DNA from: an uncultured Bacilli bacterium
GTDB taxonomy: Bacteria; Bacillota_I; Bacilli_A; RFN20; CAG-288
Direction: 5' to 3'
Length of the DNA stretch: 47,871 bases
NCBI GenBank assembly: GCA_944349335.1
Contig: CALVMW010000004.1
Span: 1-47,871, forward strand
Shown: piece by piece, positions 1 to 8,875 of the stretch
Layout of the letters: each line of letters begins with the position of its first letter
Numbering within the stretch: position 1 is the stretch's first letter
Notes under the pieces: generated by a model
Database searches by the model: none
The model's input: only the letters and a program-made list of their open reading frames with translations
What the model was told of the DNA's origin: nothing
Position numbers and translations under genes: made by a program

Positions 1-405
1 AATTATTCTTCTACATGGTCTTATGATGAATATTCTCATTGGCATGCTTGCATCGATAAAGGATATGAACATTTAAAAAAAGATGAATCCTCGCATACCT
101 TTACATCTACAATAACAGACTCAACATATGAACAAGGTGGATACACAACTTATACTTGTTCTACATGTGGATATTCATATACTGATAATGAAACAAATAA
201 ATTAGAACATAATTATTCTTCTACATGGTCTTATGATGAATATTCTCATTGGCATGCTTGCATCGATAAAGGATATGAACATTTAAAAAAAGATGTATCC
301 TCACATAACTTTACATCTACAGTCACTGATCCAACTTATGAACAAGGTGGATACACAACTTATACTTGTTCTACATGTGGATATTCATATACTGATAATG
401 AAACA
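1..405 (+). repeat. Tandem 210-bp coding repeat, two copies in window
   Basis: Bases 1-210 and 211-405 are near-identical, with roughly ten mismatches by eye and a period of exactly 210 bp (70 codons). The array probably continues upstream of the window. Such in-frame identity allows copy-number change by recombination without breaking the reading frame. Confidence 0.9.
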
Positions 406-2889
406 TCACCTTTAGCTATTACCATTACTTGGAAAAATTATGACGGGACTATTTTAGAAATAGATGAAAATGTTCCTTATGGAAGCATTCCTAGTTATGA
501 TGGCGAGTTACCAACTAAAGAGTCAACTCCTCAGTATTCATATACTTTTAGAGGTTGGACACCTGAAATAGAAAAAGCAATAGTTAATGCTGAATATTAT
601 GCCACGTATTCTTCTAGCGCTATCAACTATTCGATTTCTTATGATTTAGATGGCGGTGAAGGTAGTAATCCAACTTCTTATTCTATTGAAACTGGTAATA
701 TAACTTTATCCGAACCTACAAAAAATGGATATGAATTTATTGGTTGGACTGGTTCAAACGGCACTGTACCGCAGAAAGATATAGTAATAGACTGCAAATC
801 TGCATCTGACTACTCGTTTACTGCTAATTGGAAATTATTAACATACACAATTACATATCATCTATTTGAAGGCGAAAACAACATTAAAAATCCTGAAACA
901 TACACAATAGAAGATACAATTACTCTAAATCCTGCAAAAAAAGATTTTTATAATTTTGAAGGCTGGTATTTAGATGCTAACTTTAAAAACCAAATAACTT
1001 CATTGAATGGCTTATATGGCAATTTAAATTTATATGCGAGATTTACTCCGCAAGTTTTTAAAGCAAGTTTTAATCTCTCTGATGATAACTACTATACGAT
1101 TACTTATACATTAGATGGGAAAACGTCTGACAAAGTAGTAAAAATTTATCCACACGATTCCTATAACATTTACGATTATATACCGCGAAAAACAAATTAT
1201 ATATTTGATGGTTGGTATGATGAATCTGGCGAATGTATTAATGCTAATTCTCAATTAGTGCAAGACATAGTTTTACATCCAATGTGGGTGGAGCGAAAAT
1301 ACACCCACACAAATTCTATAGGATATGACAAGTATCTAACAAGCCCAGACGAAAATGGAAATAACAAAGACATATATGCTAATATTGCTTACCCTGATAC
1401 TAAGAACGAGTACAGGTATTTCTATATTCCAAACTATTTTAATGGCTTAACAACTATTCGCCCACAAGGAGTCATGATAAATCAGTCAAGGGCTACCCAA
1501 ACATTGTCTGCCCAATTTTCCATAGAAGATTTAACATCTAGCGAATATTTTGGCCCTTATAAGTATAGTGCCAAAGTAGGTCCCAACGATACTCAGGGAA
1601 TTATTCCTTTAAGTTCTGAGATTGAATTTCAACCAACTCCAGGCCATTTCTTTAAGATTGAGATTAGTGAGTCATCTCATAATGATGGATATATGTATTT
1701 GAATATTAATTGCAATTATAATTCACCTGTTCCAAATATTATTTCTACTAATAATGATATTTTTTACAAATCAGAATTAAGTACATCTGTTCCTCATCGA
1801 GATGGCTATGATTTTGCTGGCTGGTACGATGAAAACGATGAATTGATCCATGATATTTGGGATTACACTAGTGACAAGAGTTTCCATGCTGAATGGACTT
1901 TGCACGAATATAAAATTAATTATGACTTAAATGGTGGGATAAATAACCCATCAAATCCCTCATCGTTTTATTGTACAGATAACATTGATTTTCTACCGCC
2001 ATCAAAAGATGGCTATACATTTGATGGATGGTATAGCGACCCAGATTTCAGCAATAAAATTACATCTATACAAAGTGGCGAGTTATATTCTAATATCAAT
2101 TTATATGCAAAATGGATAGCGAACACTTATACCGTAACACTGGATTATGATGGTGGCCAGCTTTGTCCTGTTGTTGAGTTTTACAGCGAAGATTCATTGA
2201 TAAAATCAGTTCCATTATTTAAGGATAAGGTGCTTGATTATTTTGTTCCTGAATCTTCGAATCCTTCGCTAGTTTTTGCAGGTTGGTATACTGATCCAGA
2301 ATTTAAAAATGGATTTTCATTTGAAGGTAAAATTGACGCTGATTTAAAGCTTTATGCCAAATGGGTTTCAATCGAGAATCAATATGCTAATTTTGGAAAT
2401 GATGTCGAAGTTACAATAAATGGTAAAGATGAAAGGTATATCGAAGTTGTATGTCTAGAAGATCAAACAATTGAAATTAGCTCATCTTCAGATTTAGATT
2501 TATATGGTGCCATCTACGACGAAAATATGAATTTAATTATTTCTAATGATGATATTTCAGATACTGATTTAGATTTTAGCCTTATTGCAAATCTTGAGGC
2601 TGGTCATAAATATTATATTCTTTATAGGGCTAATCAAGCTAATGTTCAAGGCAGCGCGGTTATTAATATTGGCGGAAAGCAAATTCCAGATAGTTGTATC
2701 ACTGGCAATTATAATGTTGTAGTTGACAAAATTAGCGTTACATACGGAGAACCATTTACACTTCCAAAGCCATATAAAGAAGGCTATGAGTTTATAGGAT
2801 GGTTTGACGAAAATGGCAATCCAATTGACGCATCATCGTGGAATTATCTTGATGATACTACTATATATGCTTACTGGAGTAAAATTTAG
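1..2889 (+). CDS. Large InlB-type repeat surface protein, 3' part (5' end outside window)
   Basis: The reading frame is open from the first base and gives 962 residues before TAG at 2887-2889. An internal TTG at 1003 is not a credible start because the frame and its repeats continue upstream. Order of parts: two copies of a 70-residue repeat (about 1-135) with Trp-His-x-Cys and Cys-x-x-Cys-Gly motifs; then several InlB B-repeat/Flg_new-like units with the GYxFxGW and LYAKW signatures (about 140-420 and 590-790); a beta-sandwich region (about 795-900) resembling a prepeptidase C-terminal domain; and a last half repeat. There is no LPxTG motif or C-terminal membrane anchor, so attachment must lie upstream or be non-covalent. 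Role inferred as extracellular adhesin or surface-layer protein. Family assignment of the B-repeats is firm; the function is not known. Confidence 0.85.
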   Translation, partial: NYSSTWSYDEYSHWHACIDKGYEHLKKDESSHTFTSTITDSTYEQGGYTTYTCSTCGYSYTDNETNKLEHNYSSTWSYDEYSHWHACIDKGYEHLKKDVSSHNFTSTVTDPTYEQGGYTTYTCSTCGYSYTDNETSPLAITITWKNYDGTILEIDENVPYGSIPSYDGELPTKESTPQYSYTFRGWTPEIEKAIVNAEYYATYSSSAINYSISYDLDGGEGSNPTSYSIETGNITLSEPTKNGYEFIGWTGSNGTVPQKDIVIDCKSASDYSFTANWKLLTYTITYHLFEGENNIKNPETYTIEDTITLNPAKKDFYNFEGWYLDANFKNQITSLNGLYGNLNLYARFTPQVFKASFNLSDDNYYTITYTLDGKTSDKVVKIYPHDSYNIYDYIPRKTNYIFDGWYDESGECINANSQLVQDIVLHPMWVERKYTHTNSIGYDKYLTSPDENGNNKDIYANIAYPDTKNEYRYFYIPNYFNGLTTIRPQGVMINQSRATQTLSAQFSIEDLTSSEYFGPYKYSAKVGPNDTQGIIPLSSEIEFQPTPGHFFKIEISESSHNDGYMYLNINCNYNSPVPNIISTNNDIFYKSELSTSVPHRDGYDFAGWYDENDELIHDIWDYTSDKSFHAEWTLHEYKINYDLNGGINNPSNPSSFYCTDNIDFLPPSKDGYTFDGWYSDPDFSNKITSIQSGELYSNINLYAKWIANTYTVTLDYDGGQLCPVVEFYSEDSLIKSVPLFKDKVLDYFVPESSNPSLVFAGWYTDPEFKNGFSFEGKIDADLKLYAKWVSIENQYANFGNDVEVTINGKDERYIEVVCLEDQTIEISSSSDLDLYGAIYDENMNLIISNDDISDTDLDFSLIANLEAGHKYYILYRANQANVQGSAVINIGGKQIPDSCITGNYNVVVDKISVTYGEPFTLPKPYKEGYEFIGWFDENGNPIDASSWNYLDDTTIYAYWSKI

Positions 2890-2899
2890 AGGAAAAATT

Positions 2900-3118
2900 A
2901 TGAAGTTGAAACCACTAATTAGTAGCGAAAACGTTGATTCTATTTTTATCAATAATAGATATCAAGATGAAGAAAAGCCTTTGACATTGAATGATACTGA
3001 TATTCAATTTCATCAGTACAATATTGAAATCGTCTGTTATTCAAATGATAAGATTAAAATATGTTTTCACAGTTTAGATGAATTGATCGAATTTTCCAAG
3101 GCATATAACATCAAATAA
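2900..3118 (+). CDS. Small hypothetical protein (72 aa)
   Basis: The start at ATG 2900 is chosen because GAGG lies 7 bases upstream, overlapping the end of the surface-protein gene; a longer in-frame version from 2804 would run inside that gene and has no ribosome site. The product is soluble, acidic to neutral, with no membrane segment, and begins MKLKPLISSENVDS. I do not recognise the family. It lies 10 bases after the surface-protein stop and is probably cotranscribed with it. Confidence 0.5.
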   Translation: MKLKPLISSENVDSIFINNRYQDEEKPLTLNDTDIQFHQYNIEIVCYSNDKIKICFHSLDELIEFSKAYNIK

Positions 3119-3445
3119 TTAATAGATATTTCATATAAAAATTTAAGAAAGAGATATTGTAAAAACATTAGCTCATAAAAAGGATACCAGAGAGTAAGCA
3201 AAAGTGTTGTGATTTCAAGTTTTCCTAGGTATCCAGTTTATGAAATTAAAATATGGAACCCAGAAATTATCCCATCAATGTAGTTATATAGACAGAACTT
3301 ATCAAAAACATTAATTTATGATGTGGTTACATTAGATTTACGCTGTGTAAAATGCCTAGAGGTGTGTATTGTATCAAAAGTGTAGTCTGTTGGCAAAATT
3401 TAATTTTTAAGAGCTTTTGGAGATAAAACAGTTAAAAGAGATTTT
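3119..3445. other. Non-coding or decayed stretch ahead of accessory block
   Basis: No open frame of useful length. It holds the left copy of the 34-bp repeat at 3361-3394. Short stretches look like decayed coding sequence but with stops in every frame. No clear promoter or terminator hairpin. Confidence 0.5.
3361..3394 (+). repeat. 34-bp direct repeat, left copy
   Basis: The sequence starts GGTGTG and contains the 16-base core GTATCAAAAGTGTAGT. It matches 8304-8337 in the same orientation with about four or five mismatches. The two copies enclose the nuclease/IS30/NTase block of about 4.9 kb. Confidence 0.75.
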
Positions 3446-3945
3446 ATGAATTGGAAAAATGAAGTAGAATCGATATTTTATTTGTTAGATTGTACTATGT
3501 ATTTTTCTATGAATAATCAAAGAAATAATCAGTCATTAGAAGTGAGAATCGGCAAAAACGGAATTTTTAGTTCGAAACAAAAATTAATAAGATCGCAACA
3601 AGAAAAGGACTTATATTACAAAAATCACAGTGTTTCAAAAACAGTGGATATGAACTTCACCATATTGTTCCATTGTTCATGGCAAAAAAATCAGGACAAT
3701 TTGCTATTCTTGATAGATGGGAAAACATGATTTATATAGACGGAAAGAATCATGATATCATTTCTCAGACAGGAAAGAAGAATATTATTCTTAGTTTCAA
3801 TAGGGATAATGTAAAACTTTCTGATTATTCAGTTGTTAATAAATTACCTGATATTAATGAAGTTTACAAAACAGACATTTTATATAATCCGATACATCAA
3901 GGCATAATGCAACAAACCAATGCTGACATTTTAGCTGATTTATAA
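3446..3945 (+). pseudogene. Hypothetical gene split by a frameshift at an A7 run
   Basis: The first frame runs ATG 3446 to TGA 3728-3730. A second frame continues to TAA at 3943-3945. A -1 shift at the seven A residues 3684-3690 joins them into one product of about 166 residues, and one additional A would restore a single frame. The second frame has no ribosome site of its own at ATG 3679, which favours a broken gene, a homopolymer sequencing error or slippage over two genes. The composite is soluble and unrecognised. It ends 15 bases before the PD-(D/E)XK gene, whose GGAGG follows directly, so the two probably formed one unit. Confidence 0.55.
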
Positions 3946-3960
3946 TTGGGAGGTTAATCG

Positions 3961-5382
3961 ATGAGCAAATTGAATTTAGTTATGAATACATTTTCTGGTC
4001 GTTATTTAGGCGAACGTTCAAATAAAAACATTGGTCACGAAAATATTAACTTTTTTATGCCTTCCAATACTGATGGTTTTTATTTACTTTGGTTTAATTG
4101 TGATGGTGTGTTTCCTGTTCAATATAGAGCTCACGATGGAGAGATTAATCTGTTGATGGTTACGAATTTTGCTAATGAAAAAGATAAATTTAGAGTGCTG
4201 GCATTTGCTAAAAATTGTCACCTAATACCTGGAGTTACAATTCCGAGCCAAAAGCCAGAATCAAAGAACGCTCGACACACTGCATTTTTAAGCAAATTTG
4301 GAAATGCTCAATACGGTCATGAAACATTAGAAAATATTTTTCTCGATAATACTTATCAAGGAAATCCTGATGGCGACAACACTTTAGCAACATTTTATAC
4401 ATCTCCCGATAATATTTCAGTTCCTGATGATCCAAATCTTACAATACAAATTAGGGATGTAGATGGAGCTGACATTAAACAAAATATGGCCAATGAAAAA
4501 ATGAGAATGTATATAAAGGATGATGATTCTTTTGATGCTCTAATTAAATCAATAAATTGGATACCTTTTGATAGAGAACATAATATCCTTCCAGGCTTTA
4601 ATCCAAATAGCAATGATTTTAAAGAAAATGAAACATTTTTTACTGCCACAAGAAATGAGAAAGATGAGCTTTCTCTATCAAATATAATTGCTTATTGTCT
4701 TTCTAATTCGTCAGAACTATTTAGGAATTTCGTTAATATTCTTGTTGGAGCTAATTATAACGGCAATGCGGAATACAATATTCAGAGAGAAGATAAACAT
4801 GTCGATTTAACTATTATGCTAAATGATCGCACGATTATTATAGAAAATAAAATAGATTCAACTATAGTTGAAAAAGGATATGAAACAAAAGAAGCATTGA
4901 TAGAGAAGACTTTAAGGGCTTTCAAAGATTATAAACCTTCTGATAAGATTCCAAAGAGGCAAAACAAACGAGTTGAATATAATGAAAAGCTTGCTTTATA
5001 TAACGAAATAAAGTCAAAAATAAACGATCTTGTTGATGCTCATGACGGACCTTTTTGTCAGCTTTCAAAATATTACATTCAATCAAGAGTTGATGCATTT
5101 CTAAAAGATAGAGAGGATATTCCAATTAATTATTTCTTTTTAGTGCCTAATTATACAAAAAGTAAATTTGATACTGATAAAAATAATTACTTAATTGGAA
5201 AACCATATTCTAATAATTACAAAATGATTACTTATGAGGATTTGTATAACATTTTTTCAGGAGTTCAAAACTTTCCTTATAGAGATGATGTGCTTAAAGA
5301 ATTTGAATTGCTTAAATCAGATGTAGACAATGCTGATCAAAACCGGCAAATATATACTTTTCTTAAAAAAGCAGGTCTTTAA
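3961..5382 (+). CDS. PD-(D/E)XK nuclease superfamily protein (PDDEXK_4-like)
   Basis: 473 residues, with GGGAGG about 8 bases before the start. The C-terminal half has the nuclease-fold signature: Asp282, then the Glu295-Asn-Lys297 strand after 12 residues, and QLSKYY near 367-372, the pattern of PDDEXK_4-type proteins. The N-terminal 240 residues (motifs FSGRYL and IGHENINFF) form a separate domain I cannot name. Proteins of this type often occur in phage-defence or mobile regions, and the neighbours here (IS30 element, NTase-like gene, second PD-(D/E)XK gene) fit that. Metal-dependent nuclease activity is inferred from the motif. The target is unknown. Confidence 0.7.
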   Translation: MSKLNLVMNTFSGRYLGERSNKNIGHENINFFMPSNTDGFYLLWFNCDGVFPVQYRAHDGEINLLMVTNFANEKDKFRVLAFAKNCHLIPGVTIPSQKPESKNARHTAFLSKFGNAQYGHETLENIFLDNTYQGNPDGDNTLATFYTSPDNISVPDDPNLTIQIRDVDGADIKQNMANEKMRMYIKDDDSFDALIKSINWIPFDREHNILPGFNPNSNDFKENETFFTATRNEKDELSLSNIIAYCLSNSSELFRNFVNILVGANYNGNAEYNIQREDKHVDLTIMLNDRTIIIENKIDSTIVEKGYETKEALIEKTLRAFKDYKPSDKIPKRQNKRVEYNEKLALYNEIKSKINDLVDAHDGPFCQLSKYYIQSRVDAFLKDREDIPINYFFLVPNYTKSKFDTDKNNYLIGKPYSNNYKMITYEDLYNIFSGVQNFPYRDDVLKEFELLKSDVDNADQNRQIYTFLKKAGL

Positions 5383-5582
5383 TTTAACCCTAAATAATCC
5401 TTGTAATTTAAGGACAAAAAGAAAATAGATACTTTGTATCTGCGAATTAAATAATTAAATTCCGTTTTTAAATAAATGCAGGTTTTAAATGACATATTTC
5501 AGTTTTCTAATGAAAAAGCTGAAATAAAGTATTTAAAAGTTTAATTTTTGGACGTTTATTTGCATACTAAAAATAAAGGGGT

Positions 5583-6845
5583 AATTTCAGTTTAATTTAC
5601 TTATTTCCGCTTCCTAGATAGCTCCTTTATAGTTTTAATTAAATAAGTTATTAAAAACTTTTCCCCAAAATTCTAATAAAAACCTCTTCAGAACTAAATC
5701 CGTCCAGGGATTTTAATTTTCTTTTATTTAAGAAACTATTTATTCTTTTAACATCGTCTTTAGAAAAATTGCTTAAATATTTGCCTTTTGGAAAAAACAT
5801 ACGCAATTGTTTGTTCGTGTTTTCTACCGAAGCTTTTTGAGTACTTCTATATGCATCACAGTAAAATACATTTACTCTTTTTTTATCGAAAATTTTTGAG
5901 TTTTCAAATCCTTCATAATCAGCAAAACTTGGATCCCTATCTGTTAAAATTAAGCCAAAAACTCTTACAAAATTTTCATAACCAACTTTAGATTCAATCT
6001 TGTCGAAAATTTTAACTATTTTATCTGCGTTTTTGTTTTCAACAAGAAAAATTAAAGTAAAGTGAATTTCTCTAATAATTAATGTTAAAATTGTATAAGG
6101 ATCACCTCTTTTAGGACCTAAAAAGTCTAATTCGGTGGTATAAAGATTATAAGCTTTGCTGAAAGCTAAATAATCTACAAAGGTACGATTACAACGGTCG
6201 ATTTTACTTTCATTGTATTCGTACTCTTTTTTTATTTTCTTTCGTTTTTTGTAGGTTACAGCATATGGTAAATCTATTCTTTTAACTGGAATTTGTCCGT
6301 TTCTGATATACTTATAAATTGTTTGAGGTGTAATATCAAAAGGTAATTCCGCAGCAATTTGATATACCGATTTTTTATTTGATAAACCTACTTTCAATTC
6401 AATAATTAATTTTTCAATTTCCTCCTTTGTATAATTAACTCCTATTCTTGAAGATACCAAAAGTCTATCTGCTTTAACTTGTGCGAATTTTGCATCGTAC
6501 TTAAATTGATGAAATTTGCATTTAGTATACTTTAAGTTGCAATTTGCACAAACATAAAGAAATCTTTTTAACTTTTGACATTCTTCATCTACTTGATATC
6601 TGAATCGAGTAGAATCAATTCTGTTTCTTTTTATCTCCTTTGAAACTGATGACGGATCGCAACCAAGTATATCAGCAATTTCTACGCAACGAAACTCTTT
6701 AGCCAGACAAGAAGCAATGATTTTTCTATCTTCAAAAGTAAAATGTTTAAATTTCATAAAAACAATCATCTAGGAAGCATATTTATATTATAAAGTTTTG
6801 TAACCGACTAAATTCCGTTAATTAGTAAAAAACTGAAATAACTAT
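5583..6845 (-). mobile_element. IS30-family insertion sequence
   Basis: A single transposase gene lies between imperfect terminal inverted repeats. At the left end, about 5583-5610, ATTTCAGTTT is followed by an ACTnATT-type stretch. At the right end, about 6811-6845, the reverse complement reads ATTTCAGTTTT followed by ACTAATT. The same ATTTCAG/CTGAAAT element occurs again at 5496-5529 as a hairpin, which may be a second or older end. Exact boundaries and target duplication could not be fixed by eye. The element is about 1.26 kb and separates the two halves of the accessory block. Confidence 0.6.
5651..6769 (-). CDS. IS30-family transposase
   Basis: 372 residues. The N-terminus has a helix-turn-helix of the HTH_38 type (FTFEDRKIIASCL, then a second helix ending SSVSKEIKRNR), followed by a Cys-rich CxxC/CxxxxC segment and a second helix-turn-helix near TPQTIYKYIRNGQ. 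The DDE catalytic core is visible: first Asp in TTELDFLG, second Asp in LTDRDPSF, and Glu in KASVENTNKQLR. This is the layout of IS30 transposases. It catalyses copy-out or circle-type transposition of its own element. No strong ribosome site is seen; the start may be ATG 6769 or the ATG 12 bases downstream. Confidence 0.88.
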   Translation of the reverse strand: MIVFMKFKHFTFEDRKIIASCLAKEFRCVEIADILGCDPSSVSKEIKRNRIDSTRFRYQVDEECQKLKRFLYVCANCNLKYTKCKFHQFKYDAKFAQVKADRLLVSSRIGVNYTKEEIEKLIIELKVGLSNKKSVYQIAAELPFDITPQTIYKYIRNGQIPVKRIDLPYAVTYKKRKKIKKEYEYNESKIDRCNRTFVDYLAFSKAYNLYTTELDFLGPKRGDPYTILTLIIREIHFTLIFLVENKNADKIVKIFDKIESKVGYENFVRVFGLILTDRDPSFADYEGFENSKIFDKKRVNVFYCDAYRSTQKASVENTNKQLRMFFPKGKYLSNFSKDDVKRINSFLNKRKLKSLDGFSSEEVFIRILGKSF

Positions 6846-6985
6846 TTTATTTTGCAAAAATTTTATGAAAGCCATTTATATGAGTAGTTTTTTAAGCGCT
6901 TTAAAGTTACAATATTATGATTTGAAGAAAGATACATACTTCAGATGGTCGGTTAGGGGATAAATATTTATGGAGGTAACAAAGT

Positions 6986-7633
6986 ATGTATCATTATGAA
7001 TATGCAATAAGAAAAGTTAGGAAGCCAATAAGAGATCAAATTATAGAACTAATTAAGTTAGTTCAAAAAGATTTAAAAAATGAGTTTACTTTTCAGTACA
7101 AATTTGAAGGTAGTGACAAGTTCAATTTAGTAACTTATGACCCAAGAACTAATACTGGATTTGATTTTGATGTTAATCTTTATCCAAACGATGAAAAAGA
7201 AAAATATAGTGCAAAAGAATTAAAGACATTGTTTATAAATTCCTTTAATAAATTTACGTCGAAATTTGGATTTGATTATTGTGAAAACAGTTCTCGTGTC
7301 ATTACTATTAAAGTTAAAGATAAAAAGCATTCTAAGGTTCTTTATAGTGTTGATTTTGCAGTAGTTAATGATTATTACGATAATGAAAACTATTGGCATC
7401 AAGAAATAGTCTTTTTTAATAAAGGTCAAAATTCTTATTATTGGCAAGAGCAACCTCAAACTTTCTATGAATTTTATTCAAGAATTGATGCAATTAAAGA
7501 AAATGGATTATGGCAAGAAGTTAGGGATCTTTACTTAGAAAAGAAGAATAATAATATTAATCCAAATAAAAAATCACGTTCGTTAAGGATAGAAACTATT
7601 AATGAAATATATCAAAGAAATTTTGATGAATAG
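6986..7633 (+). CDS. Nucleotidyltransferase-fold protein
   Basis: 215 residues, with GGAGGT upstream (6971-6976). Residues Gly42-Ser43, the Asp60-Phe-Asp62 pair in GFDFDVNLYP and a third acidic residue, Asp123 in SVDFAVV, match the GS...DxD...D metal-binding pattern of nucleotidyltransferase folds, which includes antitoxin-type MNT proteins and CD-NTases. The C-terminus (ENGLWQEVRDLYLEKK) is well preserved and charged. The substrate is not known, and I see no adjacent effector with a transmembrane, phospholipase or HEPN signature. It stands alone between the IS30 element and the disrupted nuclease gene. The assignment is by motif only. Confidence 0.5.
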   Translation: MYHYEYAIRKVRKPIRDQIIELIKLVQKDLKNEFTFQYKFEGSDKFNLVTYDPRTNTGFDFDVNLYPNDEKEKYSAKELKTLFINSFNKFTSKFGFDYCENSSRVITIKVKDKKHSKVLYSVDFAVVNDYYDNENYWHQEIVFFNKGQNSYYWQEQPQTFYEFYSRIDAIKENGLWQEVRDLYLEKKNNNINPNKKSRSLRIETINEIYQRNFDE

Positions 7634-7695
7634 TAGTTTAAATTTAAAAAATATAGAGAAAAAAATAAAATAGCTAAACGAAATGGGGTGATATC

Positions 7696-8253
7696 ATGGA
7701 TTTTAATAAGTTATTAAAGTAGTTTTTTGAAAAAGCTAATGTGAATAATATCGACATATATAATGAAATTTCATTGCAATTGGAATTAGGAATATTTTTG
7801 AGAAGTCAAATTAAAGATTATAAAATCCAATTTGAAAGAAATATCTCTTTCTTTGGCATCACAGGCACTACAAAACATGAAATTGACATTGTGATTTTTA
7901 ATAAGGATAAAAAAGAGAAATATGCTATTGAACTGAAATTTCCTAAAAATAGCCAATATCCTAAAGAAATGTATTCTTTCATTGAAGATATTGTTTTTAT
8001 GGAAGAACTTAAACGCAAAGGTTTTACTAAGACATATACTTTAGTGGTTGTGTCTGATCCATTGTTTTACGAAGGTGGGAGGGAAAAAACAGGAATTTAT
8101 GCATATTTCAGAGATAGTAAATCAATTACTGGGAAAATATCTAAATCTACTGGTAAGAATAAAGGCATTTCTCTTTTAAAAGTTAAAAACTCATATACTA
8201 TCAATTGGAAAGATTGCTATTTAGGCAAGTATTACTTTCTTGAAATTTTATAA
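7696..8253 (+). pseudogene. PD-(D/E)XK endonuclease-like gene with in-frame TAG at codon 9
   Basis: ATG 7696 has a good ribosome site (GGGGTG) and begins MDFNKLLK, then TAG at 7720-7722, after which the same frame continues without interruption to 8253. Residues after the stop (FFEKANVNNIDIYNEIS) look coding. Translation could restart at GTG 7741, giving 170 residues, but that codon has no Shine-Dalgarno sequence. The body carries a nuclease-type motif: Asp49 in HEIDIVIF and Glu64-Leu-Lys66 in YAIELKF (numbered from GTG), as in restriction-enzyme-like folds. It is either a recently inactivated gene or one that uses readthrough or reinitiation. Confidence 0.6.
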
Positions 8254-8303
8254 TTTAATACGAACTTGTTTCATTTCAAAGTTGCCGTTGTTGCCATTGT
8301 AAG

Positions 8304-8337
8304 GGTGTGCAATGTATCAAAAGTGTAGTATGTAGGC
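8304..8337 (+). repeat. 34-bp direct repeat, right copy
   Basis: Partner of 3361-3394 in the same orientation. It is followed within 15 bases by the hairpin at 8352-8373. After the left copy there is only a degenerate AGAGCTTTT without a hairpin, suggesting that the two blocks were once longer and more similar. Confidence 0.75.
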
Positions 8338-8351
8338 ATTATAGTGAAAAT

Positions 8352-8373
8352 GCTCTAGAAATAGAGCTTTTTT
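8352..8373 (+). terminator. Rho-independent terminator (copy of the tRNA-Ser terminator)
   Basis: GCTCTA-GAAA-TAGAGC followed by six T. The hairpin, its T tract and a few flanking bases are the same as the tRNA-Ser terminator at 9986-10009 but on the opposite strand. Confidence 0.85.
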
Positions 8374-8431
8374 GTTTTTAAATTATTGATTATATTTTTA
8401 TTGTATTTAAAAATACATACTTATGAAGTAT

Positions 8432-8755
8432 TTATATTTTAGATTTATAATAATCACCAAAATCTGCCATTAAATTTAATAGTCCTTGTAATTTTTGGCC
8501 TAATTCAGTTAATCCATATTCAACCTTAGGTGGGTTAGTTTTAAAATCTTTTCGATAAATGATGCCATCCTTTTCAAGTTCTCTTAAACTAGTTGTAAGC
8601 ACTTTTTGAGATATTCCATCAATAGAGTTCATTAACTCATTAAATCGCCATGGTCTCTTAATTAAGTTTCTAATTATTAATAATTTCCATTTACTTCCAA
8701 TTAAACTTACTGTTGTAGCTACAGGACAAGCAGGTAATTCTTGTTTTGATTTCAT
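8432..8755 (-). CDS. HxlR-family winged-helix transcriptional regulator
   Basis: 107 residues from ATG 8755, chosen because AAGGTG lies 7 bases upstream; a longer start at 8779 would include this ribosome site. The HxlR pattern is clear: a conserved Cys in ACPVATTVSLIG, the helix GSKWKLLIIRNL, the recognition region RFNELMNSIDGISQKVLTTSLRELE (partial quote RFNELMNSIDGISQKV), and the wing RKDFKTNPPKVEYGLTELG. HxlR/YodB proteins usually sense reactive electrophiles or quinones through this Cys and repress a divergent gene. Here the divergent gene is the cupin at 8876, and the 120-base gap contains a dyad. Function by family; the inducer is unknown. Confidence 0.9.
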   Translation of the reverse strand: MKSKQELPACPVATTVSLIGSKWKLLIIRNLIKRPWRFNELMNSIDGISQKVLTTSLRELEKDGIIYRKDFKTNPPKVEYGLTELGQKLQGLLNLMADFGDYYKSKI

Positions 8756-8818
8756 AATTTTCACCTTCTTTTTTATCATATTACATATTTTAATTTAAAT
8801 ACGTAGTTACTTTTTTGT

Positions 8819-8840
8819 GCGTACTATTCTTTTTGTACGC
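8819..8840. promoter_or_regulatory. Candidate HxlR operator in the divergent promoter
   Basis: Inverted repeat GCGTAC-N10-GTACGC (8819-8824 and 8835-8840), directly before an AT-rich stretch containing TATAAT at 8847-8852 that would serve the cupin gene. An adjoining TAGTTAC/GTACTA dyad overlaps it. The position, covering the promoter region, suits repression. It is GC-richer than the surrounding sequence. Confidence 0.5.
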
Positions 8841-8875
8841 TATATATATAATAATCATGAAAGGAGACGAAAGTC

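Noticed and set aside
3361..8337. 34-bp repeats as a CRISPR array or as IS30 ends
   Set aside because: Only two copies 4.9 kb apart, not adjoining the IS30 element, whose own inverted ends differ.
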